Shown: one piece after another, positions 7,215-16,265 of the stretch | Position numbering within the stretch: position 1 is the first letter of the stretch | Layout of the letters: each line of letters starts with the position of its first letter | DNA from: Ketogulonicigenium vulgare WSH-001 | GTDB taxonomy: Bacteria; Pseudomonadota; Alphaproteobacteria; Rhodobacterales; Rhodobacteraceae | Direction of reading: 5' to 3' | DNA: 64,000 bases | Assembly (NCBI RefSeq): GCF_000223375.1 | Contig: NC_017384.1 | Coordinates: 1,676,501-1,740,500 of the forward strand | Notes under the pieces: model-generated | Told to the model about the DNA's origin: nothing | The model's database searches: none | Seen by the model: the letters and a program-made list of their open reading frames with translations, nothing else | Translations under genes and position numbers: made by a program

Positions 7215-10200
7215 CTGGTCTTCCTTCTTTCTACCATTGCATTGCGGACTTTGACATTGAACCGCTTGTCATAATCGCTGAGCACTTGTGTCATAGCGGC
7301 TCTGGCGCCGACGGCGGCGCGCTCTTCGATCGCGGCATCCCCTTGCGCTCCGCTGACATCGACCGTGATCGCCACCGACATGGACTGCGGGCCGGCATGG
7401 TCAGCAGTGGTCAAGCTGGACATCGCCGGAAGTCGCATGCCGACCAGCCCCCCTTCCGAGTAGCCAGGTATGCCCGCAGTCTGACGTAGCATTTCTGCGG
7501 CCGCCGGCCCGCCCACGCGACTTACATCATCCTGCGACCATACGACCTCACCTTTATGCACAATGCCCGCAGGCTGATACCGCCCGCCGGGTCCAGTGTA
7601 TCCGCCGGTGTCATAGCTAAGGCCGCTGCCGATCGCATTAATCAGGCCGCCGCCCCATGAGGTCGAGCCAATCAGCCCCATCATCCCCTTGACCATCTGC
7701 ACCTTAGCAATCTGCATCAGCAAATCCGCAACAGCCTCGCGCGCCGATTTCGACCCATCGATGATCGAGCCAAAGAAATCTTCCAATGTCGCGCGCCCGG
7801 TATCGGATGCCTCCTTGATCTTGCCGAGCTTTTCGGCGGCTTCCTCAGCCCCGAGGCCTGCCGTCACATAGGCCTGTGCAAGTGCATCGATCTCCGCCAT
7901 CAGTTCCGGCGTCATCGCGCGACCTTGCTGTTGCGCCGCGTGCAACAGCTCAGCCCGCTTACGTGCGAACTCCAGCGCATCACCATAGTCTCGCGTGCCA
8001 TCAGCCACAGAAAGAATTGCAGCAGCCTCGATTTGGAAAGCCTGGGTCTCCTCCCGGATCGATTTGACTGCGTCCGTATAAGGCGTGTCATCGCGCCTGC
8101 GTCCCGATCGGCCTTGCTCGCGCCTTGCGTCCTGCGCCGCGAGATTACCAGCAGCGATATGACGGATCTGGGCCTCGGTCAGCTGCACCTCATCACTGAG
8201 CGATTGCCGACGAACGCTTGCGATCTCATTTTCCAGCGCAAGTGCTTCACGTGTCAGACCGTTGCGACGATTGGCCTCTGTGACGTAATCCGCAGCCTCG
8301 CGCTCGATCCGCTGCCCTTCGCTACGTGACGCCCCATACTCCGTCGCAGCGGCGGCGCGTGCCGCGAGCGACGGATCAGATGCCAGTGCGGCGGCCGCTG
8401 ACGCGCGATCAGCTGTCCTAATCAGATCAGCAAGCGCTCCCGTCATCTGTGCAATACGACCCAGAAATGGTGCAACGTTTGGATCGGCTTCACCGATGTC
8501 TTGCAAAGCCTGCTGCGCCTCGTACGCGGACATAGTTCCTTCTTGCAATGCGACCCTGACAGCCATCAATTGCGCGATGGTTTCGCTCGCGATGTCATCA
8601 TATTGAAGACCCTTCAAATAGCGATCCAACTCGCGCACGGCCTCCAACTGATCAGAAAGAATGTCGCTCATACCAGACTGCGCAATTGCATCGCGCATCG
8701 CACTGGTGGCACGCACATGATTTGCAAGAAGGCTGATGATCTCCCGCCCATCCTCTGTGAAGCTCGACGTATCAATGCTCTCTAGAGAACGGATCACATC
8801 ATCAGCGCTGATGCGAAGGGCGCCGAACTCTACTGCCAAGTCCCGAACTGCGCTGAGGGCATCCTTTTCTTCACCACCCCGACCCCAACCACCGAACAAG
8901 CCGCCCGCGCTCCCGGCGCGATCGACGATCGATTGCAAGTCAACCGTCGAGACTTTCTCCAATTCCTCACGCAAGTCGCGCAAGTTTGCCAGTCGTCCGT
9001 CCAATCCATCAAGAGCGGAGCCCACCGCATCAATCGCACTCGCGGCCGGCGGCGCAACAAGTCCTAGGCGCTCCAGCTCGTCACTTACACGCTGCGTCCG
9101 GCCTTCGGCTTTCAGTGCAGCATCCGAATACATCACCAGCCCGCCGGCAACGACACCACCGAGCAAAATGCCCAGAGGCCCTGCCGCAGCACTCATGCCG
9201 CCAAGCGCCGCAGCAAGACCGCCCACGCTCGAGGCTGCGCGCATGGCTGTAACGTATTTCATGATCTCAACGGCACCGGTGCCAAAACGCACCGCAAGAG
9301 CAGCGACAGAACGACCGAGTACCGCCCCAGCCAAAACCGCCGCGACTTTCAGACCTTTATCTGCAACCGTGTCGAAGTTATCCGCAATGATCGTCAACGC
9401 ATCGGCGATGCGCGCCGAGATCCCCACCGCATCATCACCGCGACCGATATATTCCAGCAGCGCGTTGTTCAGCAGCATGAAGCCATCCTGGATCGTCGCA
9501 GGCATGGCCGCAGCCTCATCGCGCAGCTTTGCCATCTGCGAGGTGATCCCGAGCAGCTCCGCCCGTCCGATCTTGCCATCCCGGCCCATCTTGCGCAGCT
9601 CGAGTGTGGTGACGCCCATCGATGCTGCGAGCGCCTGTGCCACCCGCCCCCCGGACGCAATGACGGTGTTGAGGTTGTCGCCCTGCAACGTCCCGAGCGC
9701 CATCGCGTTCGACAGTGCATTCATCACACGCGAGGCGACATCGCCTTTCGCACCGGAGACAACCAGAGCATTGTTTAGGCTCTCGACGAAGTCGAGCTGG
9801 GTATTTGTCGCGACTCCGAGATCGCCAAGCACAGACGCGAAGCTAATATAGCTGTCCGCCGTCATGCGCAGATCGGAGTAAGTCCGGCGCGCCATGTCGC
9901 TGACACGCTCCATGACATCGGTGCCGCGATCCATCGACCCAGCCGCGTTATTCACGCGACTGGTAATATCCGTCCAGGCGCTGGTCATCGCTATCAGTTG
10001 GCGGCCGCCAAGCGCCGCCGCCAAAGGCGCAAGGATCGAGCCTGCCCGCGCTTTGATATTGTTGAGGCTGCGCCCGATCTGTGTCTCCATATCCTTGAAG
10101 GATCGGGTTAAAGTCGCATTCTGGCGCTGGAACTTTGTTGTCGCGTCGCGTTCCATTTTCGCCAGACGGCCCTCGAGCCGCACAATGGATTGGGTGAACT

Positions 10201-10252
10201 GTTTCTCGGACAACCCAACTGGGAGCTCAAGCGGATCTTCTGAAGCCATCAT
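7211..10252 (-). CDS. Tail tape measure protein
   Basis: The 1013-residue product has the classic tape measure layout: an N-terminal coiled region (EKQFTQSIVRLEGRLAKME), a tape measure core with the motif SYISFASVLGDLGVAT around 140, hydrophobic segments near 300-380 (AAVLAGAVLGRSVAALAVRF, GPLGILLGGVVAGGLVMYSD), long helical stretches, and a C-terminal region with the common lambda-type ending (DTGGYTGPGGRYQPAGIVHKGEVV). Family members set tail length and exit during DNA injection. The start overlaps the stop of the small chaperone gene by ATGA. At roughly 0.15 nm per residue the tail would be about 150 nm long; this is an estimate. Confidence 0.95.
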   Translation of the reverse strand: MMASEDPLELPVGLSEKQFTQSIVRLEGRLAKMERDATTKFQRQNATLTRSFKDMETQIGRSLNNIKARAGSILAPLAAALGGRQLIAMTSAWTDITSRVNNAAGSMDRGTDVMERVSDMARRTYSDLRMTADSYISFASVLGDLGVATNTQLDFVESLNNALVVSGAKGDVASRVMNALSNAMALGTLQGDNLNTVIASGGRVAQALAASMGVTTLELRKMGRDGKIGRAELLGITSQMAKLRDEAAAMPATIQDGFMLLNNALLEYIGRGDDAVGISARIADALTIIADNFDTVADKGLKVAAVLAGAVLGRSVAALAVRFGTGAVEIMKYVTAMRAASSVGGLAAALGGMSAAAGPLGILLGGVVAGGLVMYSDAALKAEGRTQRVSDELERLGLVAPPAASAIDAVGSALDGLDGRLANLRDLREELEKVSTVDLQSIVDRAGSAGGLFGGWGRGGEEKDALSAVRDLAVEFGALRISADDVIRSLESIDTSSFTEDGREIISLLANHVRATSAMRDAIAQSGMSDILSDQLEAVRELDRYLKGLQYDDIASETIAQLMAVRVALQEGTMSAYEAQQALQDIGEADPNVAPFLGRIAQMTGALADLIRTADRASAAAALASDPSLAARAAAATEYGASRSEGQRIEREAADYVTEANRRNGLTREALALENEIASVRRQSLSDEVQLTEAQIRHIAAGNLAAQDARREQGRSGRRRDDTPYTDAVKSIREETQAFQIEAAAILSVADGTRDYGDALEFARKRAELLHAAQQQGRAMTPELMAEIDALAQAYVTAGLGAEEAAEKLGKIKEASDTGRATLEDFFGSIIDGSKSAREAVADLLMQIAKVQMVKGMMGLIGSTSWGGGLINAIGSGLSYDTGGYTGPGGRYQPAGIVHKGEVVWSQDDVSRVGGPAAAEMLRQTAGIPGYSEGGLVGMRLPAMSSLTTADHAGPQSMSVAITVDVSGAQGDAAIEERAAVGARAAMTQVLSDYDKRFNVKVRNAMVERRKTR

Positions 10253-10395
10253 TTCACCCCAAGTGCCTTCAGGCGATCGAGAGTCACCTCGCCGCCACCT
10301 TCCGTTTTGATGCCGTTAAATCGCTTCCAGGCGGCGAAGGCGCTGTGGAACTCCCACAGGCTCATGCGCTGGACCTGTTCGGGGGCGAACCCCAT
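10249..10395 (-). CDS. Small tail assembly chaperone (GTA gp10.1-like)
   Basis: A 48-residue frame beginning MGFAPEQVQRMSLWEFHSAF, resembling the very short proteins that sit between the gp10-like gene and the tape measure in rhodobacterial phages and gene transfer agents; these act as tail assembly chaperones. The ATG at 10395 lies 33 bases after the stop of the gp10-like gene. The same frame is open further upstream across the end of that gene, so fusion by -1 frameshifting is possible, but no good slippery heptamer is visible. Its stop overlaps the tape measure start. Confidence 0.68.
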   Translation of the reverse strand: MGFAPEQVQRMSLWEFHSAFAAWKRFNGIKTEGGGEVTLDRLKALGVK

Positions 10396-10427
10396 CACGG
10401 CCCCGCTGCCATAGAGGAGCGAGAACC

Positions 10428-10811
10428 TTAACCGTTCTCGTCCGTCATCTCCGCCGCCACTGGCTTTTCCGGCTGATCGTGATCCTTGCCGGAGAAAAAG
10501 CCTGTTACGATGCCGTAGCAGATCTTTACGAGCTCCGCGAAATCGGCCTCCTCCATCGCGCGCAAAGCGAGCGCGCGCGCAGCATCCCCTTCCATACCGC
10601 CGCCGATCAGTCCCAGGCGAATGCAATCAATGACCTCGCGCACCCGCACCGGCGAGAAGCCGAGCGAGCCACGCTCGATCCCCTGCCGGCAGCGGAAGCG
10701 GAAATCCGCGATGCCTTGCGGCGTTAGATCGTCAAGCGCTTCGGCCTCGCCAATACGAAGCCGGAACGCATGCTCGCCGCAGGTCCAATTGATGACCTGT
10801 GCCTCCGCCAT
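10428..10811 (-). CDS. GTA gp10-like tail assembly protein
   Basis: The 127-residue product resembles the gene transfer agent family (gp10 of rhodobacterial GTA): start MAEAQVINWTCGEHAFRLRI, then a helical body (TPQGIADFRFRC, VREVIDCIRLGLIGGG) and a charged tail. These proteins lie between the tail tube and tape measure genes, the usual place of the first tail assembly chaperone. The start codon overlaps the stop of the tail tube gene (TAATG), so the two are translationally coupled. Family recognition is moderate; the positional argument is strong. Confidence 0.78.
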   Translation of the reverse strand: MAEAQVINWTCGEHAFRLRIGEAEALDDLTPQGIADFRFRCRQGIERGSLGFSPVRVREVIDCIRLGLIGGGMEGDAARALALRAMEEADFAELVKICYGIVTGFFSGKDHDQPEKPVAAEMTDENG

Positions 10812-11269
10812 TAGGACCCGACCTTCAGGCTGCGGGTTGGCGTTTTTGCGAAGCGTGCCTCAACCGAGGCGGAAACCACCGCGCCCTTGACGCGTGACTG
10901 GCCAAGGCTGGTGATGATGATCGGGCCAGTCTCGTATTCGATCTCGCCGGCGCCTGCGTTCAGATTGCCGATCCGCGCCAGCATTTCAGTGCTGTCGCCC
11001 GCATAGAACTTTTTCAGGAAGGTATCATACCCACCCTGCGTCCAGTTGCCGGTGCCCGAAAAGCTGACCGCAAGGCTCTGCACCCGCACGCTTACGTTGT
11101 TCGGTTTGCTCTCGTCGTCGCAATCATCGACCGTTTCGGTCTCACTGGTCGATGCCGTCCGTGTCACATCGGCGCCCATGATCACGCAATTACGTGCCCA
11201 GGTAGTGCCGTTGTCTTCAGAGAACTCGAACACGAGCTCGTGGTATTCTTCATGAAAAGGCGCTGCCAT
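10811..11269 (-). CDS. Major tail tube protein
   Basis: The 152-residue product starts at the ATG at 11269, preceded by GAGGAG with 9-base spacing. It is beta-rich: HELVFEFSEDNGTTWARNC, then VQSLAVSFSGTGNWTQGGYD, and a C-terminal GAVVSASVEARF, the pattern of TP901-1/gp11-type tail tube subunits. The motif SGTGNW with a following helix is common in these proteins. Position between the tail terminator-region genes and the chaperone genes supports the call. In the virion it would form stacked hexamer rings around the tape measure. Confidence 0.85.
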   Translation of the reverse strand: MAAPFHEEYHELVFEFSEDNGTTWARNCVIMGADVTRTASTSETETVDDCDDESKPNNVSVRVQSLAVSFSGTGNWTQGGYDTFLKKFYAGDSTEMLARIGNLNAGAGEIEYETGPIIITSLGQSRVKGAVVSASVEARFAKTPTRSLKVGS

Positions 11270-11309
11270 TTTGGCGATCTCCTCGTGTTGCAAACAAAAA
11301 TGCAGCCGG

Positions 11310-11510
11310 TCAGGGCTGCGCAGGGTCGTCAGGGGTTTTGTGCGTGCTGCGGCGCGGAGGTGGCACTGTGGCACAACCCGCACTGACCGCCGCATCTATA
11401 AACTCTTGCGGGAAGTGCTGAGGATCTGGACCCGCCTTGGCTGACCATCCCGCATTGCGCAGACGGCTGGTGTAGTGGAAGTCACGGTGGAAGATCGCTT
11501 TAGCCATCAT
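11310..11510 (-). CDS. Small phage protein of unknown function in head-tail region
   Basis: A 66-residue protein starting MMAKAIFHRDFHY and ending with a proline- and charge-rich tail. The start ATG at 11510 overlaps the end of the DUF3168 gene, suggesting coupling. It contains GWSAKAGPDPQHFPQEFIDAA, a patch with conserved-looking aromatic and Pro residues. I do not recognise the family. Similar short genes between tail terminator and tail tube genes occur in other siphoviruses with no assigned role. Confidence 0.6.
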   Translation of the reverse strand: MMAKAIFHRDFHYTSRLRNAGWSAKAGPDPQHFPQEFIDAAVSAGCATVPPPRRSTHKTPDDPAQP

Positions 11511-11910
11511 AGCGCTCCATCTGGAATTCGTAGCGAAGCACACCGTGCAGCGTCAGTCCGTTGGGATCGCGCAGGACCTGGCTAAATGGATCGCCCCGTG
11601 CCACGATTGGATGTCGATCTGTCTGGACTTGACCCATGATCCGCCGCAGCCGTTGCATGATCTCTTCGCAATGCGCGCGGCCCGTCCGGTTCGACCAGGC
11701 ATCGAGCTGCAAAGATACATCCTCGATCGCTTGGCACCCGCCTTCTTGTGAGACGCTGTCCCAAGGCCCGAAGCTGATGTAGCCATTAGCAGCTCCCCAA
11801 GGGCGATCCGGCACCCGGTCATAGATGCCGGCAATGATTGCCATAAGTGCAGCATCCGCCCGCACCGCTGCCTCAATGGCGTCTTGCAGTTCCGTCGCTG
11901 GTGATGACAT
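11500..11910 (-). CDS. DUF3168-type tail completion / tail terminator protein
   Basis: The 136-residue protein (from MSSPATELQDAIEAAVRADA) has the DUF3168 pattern: N-terminal helix, then IYDRVPDRPWGAANGYISFG, then a strand with DVSLQLDAWSNRTGRAHCEEI and a C-terminal HGVLRYEFQMER. Members cap the tail tube at the head-proximal end. I chose the ATG at 11910 because it overlaps the upstream stop (TGATG); a longer form starts at 11928. The order gp6, head closure, gp10, DUF3168, tail tube is canonical for HK97-like phages. Confidence 0.86.
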   Translation of the reverse strand: MSSPATELQDAIEAAVRADAALMAIIAGIYDRVPDRPWGAANGYISFGPWDSVSQEGGCQAIEDVSLQLDAWSNRTGRAHCEEIMQRLRRIMGQVQTDRHPIVARGDPFSQVLRDPNGLTLHGVLRYEFQMERYDG

Positions 11911-12326
11911 CAGCCACCTTCCTTCCATGCTTTGCGCACCGCCCGCCGTATTGCTGCCATGGCCTGCTTGCGGCGCAAACGCTTTGCGGGGTTGAAGAAA
12001 GGCTTTGCGGGCATTGATTGCGTGCCGACCTCTTGGAGCTTCGCGTTTTGGAAGCGCTCGCCTTGCTTATTGGTAACGATCGTCGCGTCGTTACCCGCCC
12101 TTACAACGACCCCAATGAAGCCTGATCTGCCCTGGCTGGTCATGACTGCATCAGCCTCCTCAACGCGGATCGACGCTGCCAGATCCCCATCCGATGCACC
12201 CGCGAATGCACGGGCAAGGCTCGCGATCTCTTCGCCCTCTTTGCGGGCTTGGGACCGCCCCGCCTCGATCGCGGCCTTGGCATGGGTGCGCAATTTACGG
12301 CGCACAGCGTCGAGTCCCTTAACCAT
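11910..12326 (-). CDS. HK97 gp10-like neck/tail-joining protein
   Basis: The product of 138 residues, from MVKGLDAVRRKLRTHAK, matches HK97 gp10-type proteins: basic N-terminal helices (KAAIEAGRSQARKEGEEIA), a beta hairpin (SGFIGVVVRAGND), then E-x-GT-x5-PAKPFFNPA and a basic C-terminal helix. The PA-x-PF-x-PA motif is diagnostic of the family. The start overlaps the end of the head closure gene by 8 bases. It works at the head-tail interface. Confidence 0.88.
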   Translation of the reverse strand: MVKGLDAVRRKLRTHAKAAIEAGRSQARKEGEEIASLARAFAGASDGDLAASIRVEEADAVMTSQGRSGFIGVVVRAGNDATIVTNKQGERFQNAKLQEVGTQSMPAKPFFNPAKRLRRKQAMAAIRRAVRKAWKEGG

Positions 12327-12666
12327 ATGCCACCCCCGCCTCCACCAGCAGATAGATCCAGGCGCGATCACTGATCGGATCGACCTCGCGGATATTGTAA
12401 ACGCCTGTCTGCGGCACATCGCCCTCGTAGGTGGCGCGCCGCATGTCGATCATCCGCCATGATTGCAGGATCTCGCGCGCAGCGGCGCATTGGCGGATCT
12501 TGATCTTGAACACAGACCGCCCTTCCAGACGCGCCGCATAAACCGCCTCGCCGCCGCGCGCATAGATGAATTCGGCCCGGCATTCGTATTCATGGGTCCA
12601 AATGCCAGTGCGCATATCCGGCGACTCGAACTGAACCCGCTCGATCAGTTTGCCCGCAGTGCTCAT
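12319..12666 (-). CDS. Head closure / head-tail adaptor protein
   Basis: The 115-residue product starts MSTAGKLIERVQFESPDM, matching the common opening of phage head-tail joining proteins (G-x-L-x-ERV-x-FE). Beta strands follow (ECRAEFIYARGGEAVYAARL, VFKIKIRQC), with the typical W-R-M-I-D-x-R motif near residue 85. The ATG at 12666 overlaps the gp6-like stop by 4 bases. It plugs the portal-connector channel after DNA packaging. Confidence 0.87.
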   Translation of the reverse strand: MSTAGKLIERVQFESPDMRTGIWTHEYECRAEFIYARGGEAVYAARLEGRSVFKIKIRQCAAAREILQSWRMIDMRRATYEGDVPQTGVYNIREVDPISDRAWIYLLVEAGVAYG

Positions 12667-13190
12667 CCGAATGCGAAGCTCCTGTAGGTTGCGACCATGT
12701 CGCGCACGCCAAGCGGCACCTGGGCGAGACCTGCACCAACGGCTTCGCGATTTAGATACCAATGCGCGACCAGCATGCGCATCGCCTGCACGAGGCGCGC
12801 CGGCACATTACCGGGCCCGAGGCCCGCCACGAACACCACCCTCGCCGACGCGACATTCTCCGCGCCGTATACGATCAGGCGGCCATCGCGCAGAGCGTAG
12901 CGGCTGGCGTCGAGCGTCACTGCGGCGCCCAGATCATCGACATAGCCTACGCTGGTGATCTCAGGATCGGGATAACCCGCGAAGCCGAGATCAAAGCGCG
13001 ATCCCGTTGCGGTGAACTCCGCGCGCTCGAGGCGCGTCTGACAGACCGATTGCACCCAATCCACCGCCGCGTCGATGTAGAGGCTGATCAGCGCATCATC
13101 ATCGCCGAAGTCATCGGCGCGGCAATGCTTCTTGGCATCCTCGAGGGTGATAATCACGCCCGTTGCCTCGCTCGTTTGCTGAATATCCAT
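12663..13190 (-). CDS. gp6-like head-tail connector protein
   Basis: This 175-residue protein from MDIQQTSEATGVIITLEDAK contains the connector pattern: LEDAKKHCRAD, then DDALISLYIDAAVDWVQ, and later VPARLVQAMRMLVAHWYLNREAV. The family forms a ring under the portal. A GAGGGTGAG ribosome site precedes the ATG at 13190. The gene lies after the capsid gene and overlaps the head closure gene by 4 bases, as expected. Confidence 0.9.
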   Translation of the reverse strand: MDIQQTSEATGVIITLEDAKKHCRADDFGDDDALISLYIDAAVDWVQSVCQTRLERAEFTATGSRFDLGFAGYPDPEITSVGYVDDLGAAVTLDASRYALRDGRLIVYGAENVASARVVFVAGLGPGNVPARLVQAMRMLVAHWYLNREAVGAGLAQVPLGVRDMVATYRSFAFG

Positions 13191-13240
13191 GCTCACCCTC
13201 CAGCCAGCAGAGCGGGGCCCAGCGGCCCCGCCCCAGTTGG

Positions 13241-14419
13241 TTACTCGCCGCCGGCGGCCGTCAGATCGCCATAGACGATGCCTTCGGGACGCAGCGTTTC
13301 CAGCTGCAGCCGTTCTTCCAGAAGGATGGTAACCAGGTTCTTGACGAAGTTGTCGCGATCCTCGGTCGAACGGCGCACTTCGATCCCCTTGCGCTGCCAA
13401 ATCAGCGTGTTGCCGATAAAGCCGCCGACGATGAACTTGCCCTGCGGCAGGCCCTTGGTGCGGACGACCGGCAGACCCCATGCGGTATTGCCGGCAAAAG
13501 CCGGGTGCAGATAGCGACCATCCGCATCTTTCGCCAGATCCAGCGCGGCAGCGTCCAGATGGTTCATCACGATGGCGGAGGCCAGCAGATCCGCCTCGGC
13601 CACCTGCGCAATAGCGATGCGGATATCATCCATGGCGTTGACCGGCGTAATGCCGGGCACCAGCCCGCTGTCATAGGTGGTGGAGTTCGCCAGCAGGCCA
13701 TCGATGCGGCCAGTGGTGCCGGGGCCATTCAGCAGCTCGCCCTCTTCCTTCAGCTGCAAGCCGTAGAGGCCGCGCTGATTGATATAGGCTTCCATGCCGT
13801 CAACATCGTCCAGTGTCTCTTCTGTGACCCGGAAGAAGTGCGCCATCTTCACCATCGGCGCTGCCTTCGGCTCGAAGTCCAGCTCGGACTGCGGCTTCTG
13901 CGCGCCTTCGGCAACCACGCCGGCATTGTTGGTGTAGCCGCTCTCTTGCAGATATTCGATCACGGCGGCCGTGGTCGCGGCCGTGGGGATGATATCGCGC
14001 AGGAACAGAGCCTGATTGACCGGCTGGATCAGCCCGCGCGAGCCGCGGCGTACGCCGCCCGGCAAGTCGATGGTGCCAAAGCTGCCGGTGGTCACATCCT
14101 TGACCTCGAAACGCGCCTTGCGGTCATCCTTCAGGGTCTTGAACTCGTCATGCTCGGCGATGATCCGGCCCAGCGACTTACCTTCCAGATCAGCGCCGCG
14201 ATGCGACAGCTTTTTGGTCAGGTCGGCGACCTGATCGCCCAGTTCGGTCAGGCCCTTGCGGCTGTCCTCGACGTGACCCTTGATATCGGTGATATCCTCG
14301 CCGGAGGCTTTCTTCTGGTCCAGCACCTTCAGTTGGTCGCTGAGATCAACCTGCGCCTTCTTCACCTCGGCCAGCGTTTTGCTCGCGTTATCGAGGGCCT
14401 CTTTGATTTCCAAGTCCAT
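13241..14419 (-). CDS. Major capsid protein, HK97 fold
   Basis: The 392-residue protein has an N-terminal coiled delta domain (about 1-90, EALDNASKTLAEVKKAQ) that the prohead protease should remove, then the mature capsid: GSRGLIQPVNQALFLRDIIP, E-x2-FFRVTEETLDDVDGME, and a C-terminal QRKGIEVRRSTEDRDNFVKN. These match the HK97-type capsid family. A ribosome site (AAAGGAT) lies before the start at 14419. The protease gene directly upstream and connector genes downstream confirm the module. Confidence 0.96.
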   Translation of the reverse strand: MDLEIKEALDNASKTLAEVKKAQVDLSDQLKVLDQKKASGEDITDIKGHVEDSRKGLTELGDQVADLTKKLSHRGADLEGKSLGRIIAEHDEFKTLKDDRKARFEVKDVTTGSFGTIDLPGGVRRGSRGLIQPVNQALFLRDIIPTAATTAAVIEYLQESGYTNNAGVVAEGAQKPQSELDFEPKAAPMVKMAHFFRVTEETLDDVDGMEAYINQRGLYGLQLKEEGELLNGPGTTGRIDGLLANSTTYDSGLVPGITPVNAMDDIRIAIAQVAEADLLASAIVMNHLDAAALDLAKDADGRYLHPAFAGNTAWGLPVVRTKGLPQGKFIVGGFIGNTLIWQRKGIEVRRSTEDRDNFVKNLVTILLEERLQLETLRPEGIVYGDLTAAGGE

Positions 14420-14441
14420 GGTTTATCCTTTCGATGGACGG

Positions 14442-15095
14442 TTAGAACTTGAAGGCGTCCTTGATCGCCTTCGCGGTCTCCGAAGCGGACGCGTCGCGCT
14501 GTCCATCGCCCAGAGCTTCTGGCGCGCGGGCGGCAATCGCCTTGCGCAGCCAAACCGGGAGGCCCGCGTCACGCAGGGCCACCTCCACGGATTTCTTCAG
14601 GGGCGCGAAGTCACCATCCTTCGCCGCCCGCATGATCTGTACCGAGGATTTCACGGCATCGACGCCAGAGCCGTCTTCCATCGGAAAGGTCACGACCGAG
14701 ATCTCCCACAGGTCGATCTCTTTGAGGTGCCGGATACCGTCGATGATATCGGCGTCTTTGGTGCGATAGCCGATCGACAATCCCTCGATGGCGCCCATCT
14801 TCATCAGCGCATGGGTCTCGCGGCCCTTGACCGTTTCCAGCGCCAGACGTCCTTCGACGCGCAGCCCCTTCTCGTCCTCACTGATCGACGTCCAAACCCC
14901 GATCGGCTGCGCTGCATCATGCTGCCACAGCAGCTTCACCGACTTTTGGCCCGCGATCGATTTGGCATAGGCCCCCGGGCGCACCATATCGCCGCCCTGA
15001 TCGACCACATTGAAGCGCGAGGCATAGCCGACGAACACGCCTTCTTCGGTCGCGGCCTTTGCATCGAGCCGCGCCAGCTTAAATTCCATTGCCAT
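14442..15095 (-). CDS. HK97-family prohead protease
   Basis: A 217-residue serine protease of the HK97 prohead family. Recognisable parts are EGVFVGYASRFNVVDQGGDMV, the catalytic-region motif WQHDAAQPIGVWTSISEDEK with the His near residue 60, and GAIEGLSIGYR with the active Ser. The C-terminal third is a flexible region that normally helps scaffold assembly. It cleaves the delta domain of the capsid protein during maturation. It lies between portal and capsid genes in the standard order. Confidence 0.95.
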   Translation of the reverse strand: MAMEFKLARLDAKAATEEGVFVGYASRFNVVDQGGDMVRPGAYAKSIAGQKSVKLLWQHDAAQPIGVWTSISEDEKGLRVEGRLALETVKGRETHALMKMGAIEGLSIGYRTKDADIIDGIRHLKEIDLWEISVVTFPMEDGSGVDAVKSSVQIMRAAKDGDFAPLKKSVEVALRDAGLPVWLRKAIAARAPEALGDGQRDASASETAKAIKDAFKF

Positions 15096-15104
15096 GATCT
15101 GCCC

Positions 15105-16265
15105 CTATTCGGTGATTGGCGCGCCGCCGGCCGCGGGCAATGCGTCACCGCCCTCGACCGGGTTCTTGCCCAGCCATTCCAGAATGCTGTTCGGCGTTTC
15201 CCAGGCGGCATTGTTGCCCAGGGACTTGGCCGCGTAATCAGCGCGCGCGGCCAGATCCATGCGGTAGAACTGGGTCTCGTCAAAATCGACGTATTCATCC
15301 GCACCCAGCAGCGAGAACCGGATCGCTTCCTCCCAGCGCTTAACCCAAGGCCCCAGCGTGATCGTCACGTGGTAATCCATCGCATCCGAGATCCGCGTCA
15401 GCGACTGCCCCGCCGCGTCATGCGCCAAGAAGATCGGGTGGATGCCATAGGCACGCGCCACCTCCTCGATAATGAATCGCCGCGTCTCGAGCAGCTGCAG
15501 CTCGGCCTGCGTCGGGATGATGCTGTTGTATTTGGTGCCGCTATCAAACACCGGCGTGTTCGGCAGCTTGTCCTTCAGTGCTTCCTTCACCATCTTGGCA
15601 GAGTCCTTGGAAAGCTGCTGATCGGTGGTGATGTAGCCCGGCACGGCCTTCTTTCGGCCATCCTCCATCTGGCGATCCTCGAGGGTCAGCGCGAGGCGTA
15701 GCACCTTGCCGATCTCGGCCGTGATGTTCAGCCCCTCGATCTCGTTCCACCTCGGGCAGGTCACTTCAATGAAGTCGCGGCGCGTTAGGTTCGACAAGAA
15801 GCCAAGGCCGGGGATATTGGCATCGTACCAGACCTTGCCGGTGTCATAATCGCGGCGGATCGTGACCCCGCCGTCATTGATCGGGATCAGCGCGCGGATG
15901 CGCCCGCGATAGCCGCGATGGATATAGGCCCGCCCTACGCCCCGGAACACCGCCCACATTGTCAGGGTCTCGACAAACTCAGTCGGCGTCATCCAGTCGT
16001 TGGGCGCGAGCGTCAGGCGCTCGGTCAGCTCGCCCGCGCGGATCGGCGTGCGGATCGCGCGGCCCAGCCGGTCATGGCCCAGTTTGCCAACCGTGATCGG
16101 CAGGCTTGCCACCCCTTCCGCGATCCGCATGCCGGCCGCCAACGAGGCAGTGACCCGCAGCTGCTTCTGGTGCTCGGACACAGCGCGCTCGACGATGTTC
16201 TGTTGGTAAAACCGATTGCCCGTGCCGGGATCCGTGTTCTTTTGTCCGAAGGGCCACAGCTTCAT
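15105..16265 (-). CDS. Portal protein, HK97 family
   Basis: The 386-residue product starts MKLWPFGQKN and contains the portal signatures: VASLPITVGKLGHD, APNDWMTPTEFVETL, and IEEVARAYGIHPIFLA followed by SDAMDYHVTITLGPW. The ATG at 16265 overlaps the terminase stop (ATGA), the normal terL-portal coupling. Portal proteins form the dodecameric ring at one capsid vertex through which DNA is packaged. Length is typical of the family. Confidence 0.95.
   Translation of the reverse strand: MKLWPFGQKNTDPGTGNRFYQQNIVERAVSEHQKQLRVTASLAAGMRIAEGVASLPITVGKLGHDRLGRAIRTPIRAGELTERLTLAPNDWMTPTEFVETLTMWAVFRGVGRAYIHRGYRGRIRALIPINDGGVTIRRDYDTGKVWYDANIPGLGFLSNLTRRDFIEVTCPRWNEIEGLNITAEIGKVLRLALTLEDRQMEDGRKKAVPGYITTDQQLSKDSAKMVKEALKDKLPNTPVFDSGTKYNSIIPTQAELQLLETRRFIIEEVARAYGIHPIFLAHDAAGQSLTRISDAMDYHVTITLGPWVKRWEEAIRFSLLGADEYVDFDETQFYRMDLAARADYAAKSLGNNAAWETPNSILEWLGKNPVEGGDALPAAGGAPITE

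Noticed and set aside
10395..10626. Programmed -1 frameshift joining the gp10-like gene to the small chaperone
   Set aside because: The -1 frame is open across the overlap, but I see no proper slippery heptamer, and related phages have separate genes.
13163..15701. Long rightward frames (429 and 473 codons) opposite the capsid, protease and portal genes
   Set aside because: The opposite strand encodes clear structural proteins in canonical order; these frames are antisense shadows with skewed composition.
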